Assembly (NCBI GenBank): GCA_963920635.1 | Contig: OY987303.1 | Coordinates: 44,391,223-44,455,222, forward strand | DNA length: 64,000 nt | Direction: 5' to 3' | Source of the DNA: Pseudeuparius sepicola | Taxonomy: Eukaryota > Arthropoda > Insecta > Coleoptera > Anthribidae | Shown here: positions 1-11,665 of the stretch, piece by piece | How the letters are laid out: each line of letters opens with the position of its first letter | Numbering within the stretch: position 1 is the first letter of the stretch | Program-made: the position numbers and the translations under genes | Notes under the pieces: model-generated | Told to the model about the DNA's origin: nothing | Database searches by the model: none | Seen by the model: the letters and a program-made list of their open reading frames with translations, nothing else

Positions 1-3
1 ATT

Positions 4-87
4 ATTTAAAAATATTTATCACAATGGCCGTTATTAGCATTTGCGCAAAAAGCCTAATGGCGGCCATTGTGATAAATATTTTTAAAT
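4..87. repeat. Small foldback element with perfect 27-bp arms
   Basis: Bases 4-30 and 61-87 are exact reverse complements: an AT-rich outer part and an inner TCACAATGGCCG. They are separated by a 30-bp loop that keeps partial pairing. This looks like a miniature inverted-repeat element; no target duplication is clear at the outer ends. Confidence 0.8.
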
Positions 88-149
88 GATTTTTGTATCA
101 AAATGTGAGTAATTACTTAGATTAAAATTTGTGTTGACTAGGCCTGAGA

Positions 150-735
150 CAAAATATCGATAAAATCGAAAGTATCGATACTATCGATTTTATCGATACT
201 CGATATTCAATTTCGATAAATCGAAATATCGATATTATCGATCTTTTCGATTTTCTCGATCTTTCCGATTTTATCGATCTTTTCGATTTTATTGATCTTT
301 TCGATTTTGTCGATCTTTTCGATTTTATCGATCTTTTCGATTTTATCGATATTTTCGATTTTATCGATCTTTTCAATTTTATTGATCTTTTCGATTTTAT
401 CGATATTTTTGATTTTATCGATCTTTCCAATTATATCTATCTTTTGAAATTATTTGCAAAAATAAAGCAAATTGCTGCACCCATTGCGTCCAGACCGCGC
501 CCGCAGCAAGCAGATCGGCCTTTGTTTGTCTAGCTTCTTAAATAAAATTGATTATATCGATTTTATCAATAAGATCGATTTTATCGATAAGATCGATTTT
601 ATCGATAAGATCGATTATATCAATTTTATCGATAAGATCGATTTTATCGATAAGATCGATTTTATCGATAAGATCGATTATATCGATTTATCGATTTTAT
701 CGATATTTTTTCAGTATCGATCTCCGATACTGAAA
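150..735. repeat. 18-bp TCGAT-rich minisatellite in two blocks
   Basis: The first block (about 150-445) repeats an 18-bp unit of the type CGATCTTTTCGATTTTAT. The second block (about 545-735) repeats TTTTATCGATAAGATCGA. About 95 bp of unique sequence lies between them. Open frames through these blocks read as simple KSKRSI, KIDFID or SILSIR repeats, so they are repeat artefacts and not genes. The second block is rich in the palindrome TTATCGATAA. Confidence 0.9.
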
Positions 736-880
736 TTCGGAGATCGAACAGCCCTAGTGTTGACCAAAAGTTTTAAATTATGCGTGTTACTCGCTACAGA
801 TCGAAAAAAGCCATATTATGGGTCAAAATATTGAATCACCACATACGTGCTGTACATTGAGTCTTATGTATATTTTAATA

Positions 881-1295
881 CGCCATATTAGTGGTGACGT
901 CACGTAGTGGGGTAGGTCAAGGCACTGTATCCAAACAACCTCGTAGATACACGAGCGTTTTTGTGTTTTTGACTAAAAAAAATATTTGAATTGGTTTCTT
1001 CTACAATAACTATCCATCTTCGTTAAGGTAAGTGTATTCTGAACTTTATAAGTGCAAAATTTGATTGATCAATAGCGCGCCGATTGTCGGGCAAAAACAG
1101 CGGCCGGGCCGGACGTAAACACGGCACAAATCTTTCAAAATTTCGGTTTTTCCGCGGGTTTTCGCGAAGTTTCGATGCTGCAGAAGGTGCAAAATAGATT
1201 TAAATAATTTTTTAGTCAAAAACACAAAAACGCCCGTGTATCTACGAGGTTGTTTGGATACAGTGCCCACTACGTGACGTCAGACTAATATGGCG
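881..1295. repeat. Foldback element with roughly 90-bp arms
   Basis: The left arm (881 to about 979) and right arm (about 1208-1295) are reverse complements, starting CGCCATATTA and containing GTGACGTCA and a shared CCAAACAACCTCGTAGATAC. The centre (about 1080-1190, GC-rich, with CGGCCGGGCCGG and CCGCGGGTTTTCGCG) matches the centre of the 62209-62805 foldback in reverse orientation, so the two belong to related families. Confidence 0.8.
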
Positions 1296-1299
1296 TATA

Positions 1300-1981
1300 G
1301 CAAACAAAAACGTCCTCTTGGCATTTTTGTATGTCATGGTTTCGTGGCAAATTTGATTTTTTGTATTATTTCGGAGTATTTCTGAAAAATTATCAAAAAA
1401 ATTTGCTCCATAAGTAAGATTTAAAGTAGAAATAATGTGTTTACAACTTTAAGTATAGTAACTTTTCCCAATAAACTTACCTATTTAAGGCTATTCTTTT
1501 GAAGATACAAGGTATAAATTTTTAATGAAATAAAATTAATGTTACGATCTGTATCTTGAAAAGTAAAACCTTGAATGGGTACGTTTATTGGGAAAAGTTA
1601 CTGTATTTAAAGGAAGAAACACATGTTTTCTACTTTGTGTCTTACCACAGACAAGACCAAAATACAGTTCAGTTCATCTTGTCAATTATGTCAAATGGAG
1701 CCCAACTTTAAATGGTAATTATTAATCCATTATGGATCTTTCTCAGTTTTAAATGAATCTATAATAAATGAAGAACGCAGTCTACTACATAGTTTATCTG
1801 AACGATCTTATCTGGTGTGTGAAAAATTACGTAATTGATATATTTGACAAGTTGGGCTCTCTGTATTCTGGTCTTCTCTGTCGTCTTACTTCAGAAATAC
1901 CCCGAAATAATAGGAAGAATCAAATTTGCTATGGAACCATAACACATATGAAAAAATGCTAAGAGAATGCTTTTGTTTGCA
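1300..1981. repeat. Nested foldback with inner TIR element
   Basis: The outer arms (1300 to about 1440 and about 1610-1981) are inverted, sharing GCAAACAAAA at the ends and the CGGAGTATTTCTGA segment read against TCAGAAATACCCCG. Inside, 1452-1606 has its own inverted ends, GTAACTTTTCCCAATAAAC against its reverse complement. The open frame at 1768-1962 runs across the right arm and is not considered a gene. Confidence 0.7.
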
Positions 1982-2018
1982 ATTAAAATTTACATAAGAA
2001 ATTGAACACATTTATTCC

Positions 2019-2324
2019 TATACAAGGTGATTCATTTTGTTTCTAAAAACAATAATTGTACTAATTACCCACTTCCCCGCCACTGGTTGTTCAAGGTGTT
2101 TGATAATAACAGGTTTTATGCTAACCCATGCCATTATAACGTTCACCAAATATGACTTAAATATCTTGGTAAATATTAATTAAAGTCCACATATTTTTCG
2201 CAACTTTGACACCGTGTAACTTTTTTATAAAGCCTTAAAAAGATATAGTATATACAAGTGTAGTTATTTTTTGGTTTTGTGACCTGTTAAAGTGTCCCAG
2301 AATAAAACTGAATCACCCTGTATA
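2019..2324. mobile_element. TA-flanked MITE with TACAAGGTG-type ends
   Basis: The ends TATACAAGGTGATTCA (2019-2034) and TGAATCACCCTGTATA (2309-2324) are near-perfect inverted repeats around a 270-bp AT-rich core with no coding capacity. The ends resemble the TACAGGGTGT termini seen repeatedly elsewhere in this window. Confidence 0.65.
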
Positions 2325-3337
2325 TACAGTGAGTTTCACTTTCAGCTAAAGAACAATATTGTTCATTAGTTAGTAAAAACCAAAATATGCCCAGAACACA
2401 AGGTTCGTTCCAAAAATTATGCAGTAGTTTGTGAAATAGATGAAGTGGCCGAGAAGATCATTCAAGCATAATGTCTAGACTGTGCGGCTTCCCAAGAAGG
2501 TTGCGAACATTCTGTGGCATTTTTAACTTGGCATGCATAGGCATAGCCAAAGTGAATAAGACAAGTGTATCCACTATCCACTCCCTGTGGTCGCCGGGCT
2601 AAGAAAATAAAATGTTATGGACGGCCGGGAGTGGGAGAACTAGGCAGAGCGTTTAAGCGATATTTACGGACAAGGGCAGTGTAAAGATAATAATTGTATA
2701 ATAATTATAGGTGACAAAAACTGCTCAAATTATTTTACTGTATATTGAAGTAATTTGAACTTAAGGCTTCCTAGGCATAAAGTAAATATTGCAGTTGATA
2801 CAAATCAATGTTTGTTTTTAACATAATTTACAGTTTTTTTCTTTTCTCTGCTCTCTTTCCGCAAGGTGTATATATCGTTGCTTAGAATAAAATCACATTC
2901 TTAACAATATGTAATTATCAAACAAAAATGCCAAGTAGAATCATAAACATCATTCGTATATCAATATGTTCAGAGAAACCACTCTAATTTTCCTAATAAA
3001 TAATTTAAGTTTCCATCACATATATAGTTACAATACAATAATTTTAACCACATACTCAGAAAGGGGCCTAAATGCGGAAAATGGAAAGAAAATTTTTTTT
3101 CGGAAACATTTTAGAAATAGTTAAATTTCAGTTTCAGGTCTTCCTTACGACGTTGCCAGATCGCGGGGCCAGGCAACGAAAAACTCAATATTTTTTATTT
3201 TTTCAAGGTATCTACTGATTTATCTAAATGTGCCTACCTTTTATTATCCTATAGGATAATAATCGCTGATAGCAAATGAAAGGTGGTTTAAAAACTATCC
3301 TCCTCTGGTAACACCTCGGTAAGACACGCACTCACAT
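2325..3337. other. AT-rich sequence, nothing recognised
   Basis: No gene, long repeat or RNA is recognised. A short minus-strand reading near 3150-3180 gives IWQRRK, loosely like the p62 C-terminal tail, but a stop lies just upstream and no acceptor fits. Confidence 0.5.
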
Positions 3338-3660
3338 TTGCACTTGCCATATTATCACAAAACTCCCGGTTTCGAAAAGAAAGTTCGGCGGCACGGCAGC
3401 GCCCGGACGATATGGTACTGCGGTTTTCCACGGCGTCCACCGACGGAATTTAGACCTCAACTCGCCCTGCGTCCGAGGGGAATAATTGTAGTACCTTCTC
3501 CGTGTGGCGCGTTGGCGCGTACCTTTCCTCGTTGTTGGTTTCTTGGTTTCTGATGGATGACTGTCCTGCGTGGTCGCGCTCTGCGCTCCCTCTCAATGTG
3601 GCGACTGACGTTTTGCTCGCGGTGCGACCGACGTTGCCGATACAGTTCATTCATTGTCTG
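3338..3660. other. Local GC-rich island of unknown origin
   Basis: This stretch is clearly richer in G, C and CpG than its surroundings. Several overlapping frames of 65-71 codons are open on both strands, as expected from GC-rich sequence, and none shows a recognisable domain. It could be a fragment of a retrotransposon end or a regulatory island. No product is assigned. Confidence 0.4.
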
Positions 3661-4408
3661 ATTTTTTACTACTAACTAGATTTATTATTTATGTATTTAT
3701 TACTATGTTCAGTGAGTGTCCTCCGACAACAGGGATAATCTTTAGCAAACAAAAAAATAAACGCACAAAACACGGCGCTCAGTTAAGGTTTTATGTTTTA
3801 CAAGGCGACACGATAACAACTAAAAACTAAACTGGCATTCGGCAGATAGATACATGATCGCCCCCTCTCCTGCCGCGCGGAAGGGCCGCCTCCACCCCCT
3901 GATTTCATTAGTTTAATTGAATTGGCCTATCATAAATGCATAAATGGTAAAATTACTTAAAAGTACTTAAAATCAGGGAATACCAGCTAAAACCGGCAAC
4001 ATTGCACGTCGCCCAATAATGTAGCTGCTGGCCGGCCCACTTGGCGGACGTTACCTCGCCAGAGGTGTCATTATTGTTTGTAAAAAATAGCTTCCTTAAA
4101 AAAATTATTCTGGCTTTATTATTGACTTTTAATTTTTTTTTAATTGCGGATTCGTATTAAGCTCAATTTTTTCCGCATGTGGTTAAAATTATTGTATTTA
4201 GGTCTGAAACACCCTGTATAAATGCAAACCAATAAAATATCACCTGGCTATGACTTACATAAAAATGATCTTCACATACAAATATAAGAGTTTTAGTAGA
4301 AAAATTATTTTTACGTTTTATAGCTTCTAACAATTTTGTTCTTCTGTGCCGAGTCTGTAGAACTTTTATAAATGTTTAATTTGAATTTAAAGACGTACCT
4401 ATTCTCAC

Positions 4409-4800
4409 ATGATTTTACCACCAATAATAATATATTTCGCAGCCTCTTTTAGGCAAGTAGAAGAACTCAAGTTAAAAGTACACGACACTGACAAGACAAC
4501 ACAATGTATTTCTTCTCAAACTCCTCAAACTGCAAACGCTGATTACCCGGAAAATATTTCCACTACTTTCCTCTCGAGGCATAAAAATAAAAAGGCTCTT
4601 TTGTCTACAGCCTTGATTAATGTCCAGGATGCGTGGGGAAATATCCAATCTGCCCATATGGTAATTAACAATGGAAGCTAGAGTTACTTTGTCTCAAAAA
4701 AATGTTATACAAAACTTGGCTTAGCAAAATTCTCTTATCCCACAGAGCTCTGGGTATAGGCAAATATGTAAATCAAAAGCTTCTCGTGGAGTCAATGGAC
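4409..4800 (+). pseudogene. BEL/Pao retrotransposon protease-region fragment
   Basis: A 90-codon open stretch followed by in-frame stops. The downstream part, KKALLSTALINVQDAWGN and then, after a stop at about 4679, SYFVSKKCYTKLGL, has the pattern of the BEL/Pao aspartic-protease region: an LLxTAxIxVxDxxG strand, a catalytic segment, then a (F/Y)(V/I)xxxxxxxLGL helix. The catalytic motif, normally a D-S/T-G, reads NNGS, so the aspartate is lost. No reverse transcriptase follows. This is a dead remnant and there is no evidence of expression. Confidence 0.6.
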
Positions 4801-6999
4801 TAATACACCACTTTTTTTTTATTTGCTCATCGGATAGTATTAGGTGAGATATACTTGCTGTATTTTTTTTTTAATTTTTTTTCGCCCCCGTTTTGCCGCA
4901 ATTAATTTTTAAAGTTCAATATACGTAACTACCTGTTGGATTTTATTTTTACCTAAATTTACTGCCCGGCGCCACGTTTGGCAACGCCGCGCCAGGCGCG
5001 CCTCAATGTCAAGAGAACTTAACCTATAAATCTGCAAGGACAAATCAGATCCTGCTAATATTTTACCTACATTTGATCCATGATACAATGAAATTATTAT
5101 ATCATGCATTTGATCTATTTTCACTGTATTGTATTTTCGCCATTAATTCCATTAGATGACGGAAATGATTAGGAAAAAGACTTTTTTGTACCTGTTTGTT
5201 CAAGTACAAGCGAAATTTCAATAAAATTGTATTTTTGTTTGTCAATAATAATACTTGTTTTACTGAGATTCAGGTAGGTAGCAGCATCACAATCATTCTA
5301 TTCTCCTGAGAACTCTATTAACGACTCAGAGATAATGCCAGTTACTCTACAAAACCTAGCAATTTGTTTATTGTAAACAAGAGTCGATTTTATTTAGGTC
5401 TGACAAAAGTATAGGAGTGTGGTACCACAGATACATTATGAAGCAAAAAATGATAAGAACCGACCAGGTTCAAAGTAATATTTTATAATAGTTGATGATT
5501 TTTGTCATACAGTTTTCTGTAAAGTATATTCCGCCGATTGCTAGTTGCATGAAGGAACTGATATTTTGGCCTGAATCTAAATCTAATGATATTCAAAAAG
5601 CATTACCAGTTCTTTTCAAAGCAAGACATAAACAGTGGAGTTAATAATTGATTTATTAGAAATTGAGACAGAAAAGTCATCGACCTGGTTAGAATATAAA
5701 AAATTGTTATAATGGTTTATTAATAAACAGGGATTAATAGGTACAGCAGATTGGGCAATTAAACATATTGAGCCCTTACTTACAGAATGTAAGTCAGTAA
5801 GACCTGCATCGGTTCCAACACATATAATAGGTGTCAGCTCTAGATATTGTTCAAAATATGACATTTAAAAAGCAATAAAGCCAAGTTTTTAGTCGAAAAC
5901 CTTTATAGTAGGTCATCGCTCGAATTGAATCGACTACTTCAAACCCATTTAGGTAAATTATATTCCCGAATGCATACTCGTAAAAAATGATATACCATGG
6001 AGTAAAGAAATAACATGAAGAAAGTTTGCACCAGAAAAATGATACATCTCTGAAAAGTAACTGGCATATTAAATAAAGTGGTGGTTTTATTTTCTACACG
6101 GGGTAAATCATAAAAACGTCAAAAAGGTGTTTTATGGAATAGAAACTTGAAACTTCATTGCTGGCCTTACCTTTTAATTTTAAACTTTTCATAATACCTA
6201 CATGTTTTCTCTAAAATTAACAATACCTAAGGGCGTTGAGTCCACATAAAATTGCGTGTCCGTTCGGAGTGTGCTTACCCTCGTTGCCCCCACTCGTTCT
6301 AGCCGCCTAGAGACCACGAATTTTTACAACTTGTTTACGTTTTCGAGAACACTCATCCCTGTGCAATGGGCTAACGGTACAATTTTATATATTTTTTATT
6401 TTTCTGGAAGGATATGTATTTTGTTGTCTCGGACGCTTTTCGGGCCGGCTATGCTGCGTCCCGTAAGGCTGCGTTTCTTATTATTCATTCATTAAACGCT
6501 AAGGGTATTTTCTAGTCTTTTTCATATTTTCGAACCTCCCCCATATACGAAATGAGATATTCAAATTTTGAAAACTGCATTTTGAGTTTGCAGGAATGCA
6601 CAACCTTTTATCAAGAATAAAATTTTCTGATAAATTAAAATTTAAAAAAAAAAAAACATATGGTGTGTACTTTCTGCCGGACACTGTATATTCGACACTA
6701 GGTACTGTTGTAATAAGAAAAAATATATGTCTAACATAGTAGTTACATTGCAACTTTTATATCTTATCGACAAAAAATAGAAAAATAATAGGGGGGGTCG
6801 GATTTTTCGCATGAAGTAGGTACATAGTAATAAAATACTTAGACCTGTGACTTTTTCAAATTTTATTCACAAACAAAAATTATTATTTGCTTACCTAAGG
6901 TAAATTGTTACATCAACAAAATATTTCCAATATATCATTATCCATTAGAAACACCATTAATTGTTTTATTTATACTTTGGTAATCTTTGTTATAACAAC
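4801..6999. other. AT-rich intronic sequence, nothing recognised
   Basis: Scattered open frames of 70-84 codons show no domain and unusual composition. A patch at 5540-5870 reads as broken coding-like sequence in the plus direction but could not be assigned to a family. Confidence 0.4.
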
Positions 7000-7600
7000 T
7001 ATTGGATGTTAGAATTTTTCTTGTATTTTGTATTTTGATTCCCCCGAACGCCACGTACACACCTGAGTTTTTTCCTTTCTGTGCTACCCCAGTGTCCAGC
7101 AAGTCTCTAGTGACTGTTAAATATTTCAAGCTGCAAAAAATTAATTGCGGAAATTTGGATTTTTCTTGTTTTTGATCTCCCGATTGCCACGTACGCACCT
7201 GAGTTTTTCGTTTCTGTGCTACCCCAATGTCTAGCATGCCTCCAGTGCCATTTTGGTAAATAGTTCAAGCTGGTGAAAAATCAATTGTGAAAATTTTGAT
7301 TTTTCTTGTTTTTGATCTCCCGATTGCTACGTACGCACCTGAGTTTTTCGTTTCTGTGCTACCCCAGTGTTCAGCAAGCCTCTAGTGCCATTTTGTTAAA
7401 TATATCACGCTGCAAAAAATTAATTGCGACAATTTGGATTTTTCTTGTTTTTGATCTCCCGATTGCCACGTACCCACCTGAGTTTTTCGTTTCTGTGCTA
7501 CCCCAGTATCTAGCATGCCTCCAGTGCCATTTTGGTAAATAGTTTAAGCTGGTGACAAATCAATAATTGTGGAAGTTTGGATTTTTCTTGTTTTCTGAAT
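7000..7600. repeat. Tandem array of a ~138-bp unit, four copies
   Basis: The landmark CCACGTAC(G)CACCTGAG recurs at 7051, 7187, 7327 and 7466, giving spacings of 136, 140 and 139 bp. Each unit also carries GATTTTTCTTG, GTGCTACCCCAGTGT and AGTGCCATTTTGGTAAA. Open frames of 78-99 codons on both strands read through the units and are repeat artefacts. Confidence 0.9.
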
Positions 7601-9522
7601 TTTTTTGTTTGGGGTTGCCCCATAGGTATATATCAATTTTGCTGCTGGCATCATTTCTTGGTAAACTGCAAGATACGAAAACATCTCTGGAAATAAGAAT
7701 TTGAAACAATTTATTTCATTCTCAATAATTATTACTATACAAACCTACCTTTTAATTTATTCAATTTTTGTTTTCTGGTGTACTGACTAAGTATTTTATC
7801 AATTTGTGGTAGACATTAGTGCACTATGCCTACGCAGTACTACGACCAGTACTTAGCTGGTGTGCTGTAAAAACGAGATTCTTGATTCTGATTTCGTTGC
7901 CGTCTCGAGAAGCGTAATGCTGCATGTGCATAATTTAGGACTAATCTACTTATGTTGGGCAATCACAACACATTTTACACATTCCACAACCGAATATCTT
8001 TATGCATTGGTAACCACAATGACATTATAATTATTGTTCTTGTTAACGGGGTCGGGGTTATTTTTGCCTTAACCCTGCATTCATTATTATTTTGTCCTTT
8101 CTTCTGCACATATCCATAAGTCCATTCTCTAGTTGACCTAAAGGGAGCATTCACAGCTAGGTATATAATCATAATATTACAACAATAATCAAATAAACAA
8201 CATACCTTCCTCTTAATTTTTCCGGGTTTTGCTCGCAGTTTGAATTAATAACAAGCTTTAACAAAACTTGTCTTCATTATAATCCGAAAAAATAAATTAT
8301 TCACAGCTAGATTCTTATACCAAACTGAGAACAGAAATGATTAAGTTCCCGTCTACGAAAGTGAGGTTATAAGCGCACAAAACACAAAACACAATGTCAA
8401 CTGCAAAATGCGGTGTTGCCGCTGATTATCCTTAAACAATCGACTCGTATGTCATCTGTCATATTTTATGGGGGGCGTCTAATAAGTTCAGAATGGGATC
8501 GGTAAAATCCAAATATTTCATTGAAATACTTGGAAATTTGATTATTTCTCACCAGGCGTATAAAAGCTGGATCCAATAATTTATCTGGGAATGCTTGGTT
8601 ATATAAAAAAAGACGAAATAACTACTAATAAAATAGCAGGTACTTATTGAAATTAGGGATCGTGACGTCACATTCCCTAGTTTTGCGACCGTTTTTTTCA
8701 CTTTTTGAGCAAACTAATGGACAAAAAAATCTGTTGGTGGGGTTCCGTGATTATCTAGACATGTTTTACAAATTCCAATGAAAAAAAATATTTTTTATTC
8801 CTAAGTATACTTGTCCATTGTAACACCAAACCTATCGGAAAGACGGAACTTATATTTTCACTGAACCTTGTTATTTTTCCCGAAATAACTGATGGTTTGT
8901 ATAGAAAATCCCTTCCCATTGAGGAATTCGCCAGGTTTTCAAAGTTGCCTTTGGCTGACAAATTTTCATACTCCCGGTGCTGTAGCTATGTTGCTGGGCA
9001 TACGGGATTCTAGGCAATTCTTTCTGTACACTTTTTGTACCTAGCTACCAGACTAACAGGGCACCTTGAACATTTGACTTATGCTTTCGGGCGTGTTGGC
9101 GAGTATGTAAAGTGCACTTACGCAGGGGGGATCAGGAAAAATTTCATTATCCTCCTGAGAGTGCTGTCATTATTACTAAATCTCTAAATCCTGATATACA
9201 TTCGAAAAGATCCAATCTTGTCAATAATTGGCAAAATGATTCATGGTAGAAGGTCCTCAATAAAAAAACTTTTTTTTTCCTAATGAGGCTGAATACTTAC
9301 TATCAGATACATTCTGCTAGAAGTGTACTTTTAATTTGACCACTATCGACTGTAAATTTTGAACTCACAGTTGTATAGAAATTGGGAAAATTCAAAGAAA
9401 CATACCCAGATAGTTTTTTTAAGTGAATGCATGTAAAGTTGTGTATTAAGAAACCAATAGTTTCCTGTTATCATTCAGCCTTTCTGTAATATCCTAGAAA
9501 TAACAATCAAATGAAAACAAAC
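7601..9522. other. Intron 4 side of GTF2H1, no gene seen
   Basis: This lies immediately downstream of the last recognised exon in the gene's direction. No convincing terminal p62 exon, tRNA or transposon was found. A possible acceptor at about 9283 leads into EKKSFFIEDLLP and a stop, but it does not resemble the family tail. Confidence 0.4.
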
Positions 9523-9698
9523 CTCAAATGGTTTCAACTTTGCCGAATGAAACCGGTGCAGAGCTTCGTGCATTTTGATTACTTTCTGATCAGATTGTGA
9601 TGTAGTAGGTGGGAAGCATTTCCAAAAGTGCGCCAAAAGCTCGCAAAGTGCCAGGTACAAATTTCTTACTTCCTTCTCAATATCTCCTGGAACTAGCT
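9523..9698 (-). CDS. GTF2H1: TFIIH subunit p62 (GTF2H1/Tfb1), coding exon 4
   Basis: Internal exon of 176 bp on the minus strand, with acceptor TTTTGTTGCAG (AG at 9699-9700) and donor GTTTGT starting at 9522. It opens with two bases finishing a glutamine codon, then LVPGDIEKEV, followed by LYLALCELLAHFWKCFPP, KVIKMHEALHRFHSAKL and KPFE. These are the helical segments near the C-terminus of p62: in the family the HFW(S/K)CFP motif is followed by a charged KVxKM helix and KLxPFE. It ends in phase 0. About 40 further residues are expected in at least one more exon. I searched the minus strand below 9523 for the usual tail and found nothing convincing, so it may lie beyond the left edge. The coding assignment of this exon is firm. 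Confidence 0.95.
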
Positions 9699-9837
9699 CT
9701 GCAACAAAATTTAAATAAAGAATGAATAAATGAATCTTAAGTAACAATATGCCTTTGTTTATGAATACTCTAACTAGCTAATATCTGGCATTGTCATAAG
9801 AATGTAACGGAAATACAATAAATTCTAAGGACTGGGA

Positions 9838-9977
9838 CAACTTTCATTTTTGGCATGTGTCCATTTTTTTGATACATTTAGTATAGGATAGTTAGTAAAA
9901 AATTAATGGGGAACTTTTATTTTTAGTATGTGTCCTTTTTTTGACACAATTAATATAGGATAATCAGTAAATAACAG
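9838..9977. repeat. Diverged tandem duplication, ~72-bp unit
   Basis: Two adjacent copies share the order AACTTT(C/T)ATTTTT, TGTGTCC, a T-run, GA(T/C)ACA and ATAGGATA, starting near 9840 and 9912. Confidence 0.6.
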
Positions 9978-10041
9978 ATAATCAATCGAATATGACAATA
10001 AATTACTGGGCACCCCGATATCCAATTTTGGTTTCATATCC

Positions 10042-11480
10042 TTATGACACTATTTTAGATTTGCTAACTAGGGTCTCTAGTAAGTCACAATTTTTTGTAC
10101 TCAATATCCAATTGGTCACACTGATCATACTATTAATTGGTGAGATACTACCATAATTTACCCTAAAGAGGTCATGATTCAACTGTCTCGAGTAAGCATT
10201 ACGATCATTGAACCTTATGTAGTTAATCAACATGCAGTCCCCGTATTTGACCTTGTTAACAATAGAGTACACAGAAAGGACAACCTGTAAGTTTCTTCTT
10301 TGCTCAAGACTAATGAGATTGAAGGTCTCCAGCATCGCCCTATATGAGACCATAAAGGGATACACCTTATACTTTTTAACATATAGGTATCTTAAGAATC
10401 TTTTTTGAACTCTTTCAATCTGGTTAATATGTACTGCTGTTGAGGGTGTCCATATCTGTAATGCATACTCCAAGTGCGGTCTCACCAGCGCATTATACAA
10501 CCTAACAACGATGTCAACTCTTGCTATTCCTAATCACAAAACCCAATGTTTTAAGTGACTTTTTTATAATGAAGTTAATGTGACTAAAACATTTCATGAT
10601 ACTCTGAAAGTGCACCCCAAGATCCTTGGCCCCACTATAACGACTTATTCTCTTACCACCAATATAGTGGTCTCTAACAATCCCTCCGGGTATATGTGAC
10701 AACCGCAGATTTTTTGTAAACCAATCAGCAACCCTTGCAAGATCGCTACATAGGCTGTCATCGTTGTCACAAAAGACCCTGTACAGCTTAAAGTCATCCA
10801 CAAACACGAGGCAGCCAGAATCACTAACCACATCCGGCAGTGCATTGATAAAAACCGTAAACAGTAAGGGACCCAGGTTACTACCCTAGGGTACTTCCGA
10901 GAAAGCCAAATAGGGGCTCAAGGAACAGCATTGACCAATCTTCACCCTTTGTTCTCCATTACTCAAGTATGAGTTGAGCAACTGATAGGCATCATTAGAA
11001 AAACTGTTCTCAACCAGTCTGTTAAATAGGATAGAGTGGTCAACCTTATCAAAGGCCTTTTCACAGTCCGTGTAGACAACGTCAAGCTAACTTCCAGCAT
11101 CAAAGGCACCCGCAACACTCATAGAAAATCAGTAGGTTAGTGACAGTCCACCTGCCAGGCTGGAAGCCACGTTGTTTCTCGTTAATTTTGGTTTTCAGAT
11201 GACGGCTACTACATTGATAATGCTGATGGGACGATAATTTTTGACATCACTAGCATGACTTGTCTTGAAAACAGGTGTAACCAATGATCGTAACTGGAAA
11301 GTAACTCTGGAAATGTGTTTTGCCTAACTGAGAGATTGAATATGTGAGTCAGAGGTACAACAAACACAGAGAGGCCTTTATAATTATAAGCAGGAATATT
11401 ATCACATCCAGTTGTTTTCTTAGGTTTGGGATTCTTAATACTATTTAAAACCCACTAATGTATATGCAATTCTGTATTTT
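10042..11480 (-). pseudogene. CR1/Jockey-like LINE reverse transcriptase, decayed 3' half
   Basis: Read on the minus strand, this is the reverse transcriptase and 3' end of a non-LTR retrotransposon, broken by stops and frameshifts. In order it shows a PKKTTGCDNIPA fingers segment (about 11440), VKNYRPIS (about 11240), a GFQPGR segment, VVYTDCEKAFDKVDH with the first catalytic aspartate (about 11080), a P-stop-GSNLGPLLF motif (about 10890), FVDD with the catalytic aspartate pair (about 10800), GAKDLGVHF, and a final 152-codon open block (10042-10500) with RPHLEYALQIW. The family normally has (F/Y)ADD; here the second residue is V. The 5' half (endonuclease, ORF1) is missing, as is usual for 5'-truncated copies. 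Clade within CR1/Jockey is uncertain. Confidence 0.85.
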
Positions 11481-11510
11481 AAAAACAACAGTTAATAAAC
11501 ACACTAGCCT

Positions 11511-11665
11511 TATTGTTGACATAGACAACCTTAGTGGTTGCTACAAAAAAATGTAACAATAATAATAAAGAAGCAAGTGTGCTTCTTATGGCTAGTGAGC
11601 CATATTGTTGACATGGACAGGCTTAGTGCTTGGTATAAAAAATGTAACAATAATAATAAAGAAAA
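11511..11665. repeat. Direct repeat ending in AATAATAATAAAG
   Basis: Two copies of about 62 bp (11511-11573 and 11604-11665) share ATTGTTGACAT(A/G)GACA, then TTAGTG and ATGTAACAATAATAATAAAG. The tail looks like a LINE or SINE 3' microsatellite. Confidence 0.65.

Noticed and set aside
122..834. Frames of 102, 120 and 61 codons rich in KSKRSI, KIDFID and SILSIR repeats
   Set aside because: They are translations of the 18-bp minisatellite; the period is a multiple of three, which keeps all frames open.
3139..3185. Minus-strand IWQRRK reading as the missing C-terminal exon of p62
   Set aside because: A stop lies a few codons upstream, there is no acceptor in a fitting phase, and the rest does not resemble the family tail.
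3338..3654. Overlapping 65-71-codon frames in the GC-rich island
   Set aside because: Open on both strands simply because of GC content; no homology signal.
7000..7600. CRISPR-like regular spacing of a repeated motif
   Set aside because: Units are about 138 bp with continuous homology and no distinct spacers, in a eukaryotic intron-rich locus. It is a plain tandem repeat.
9250..9285. Possible acceptor followed by EKKSFFIEDLLP and a stop as the last p62 exon
   Set aside because: The A-run and lack of similarity to the conserved tail make this a chance match.
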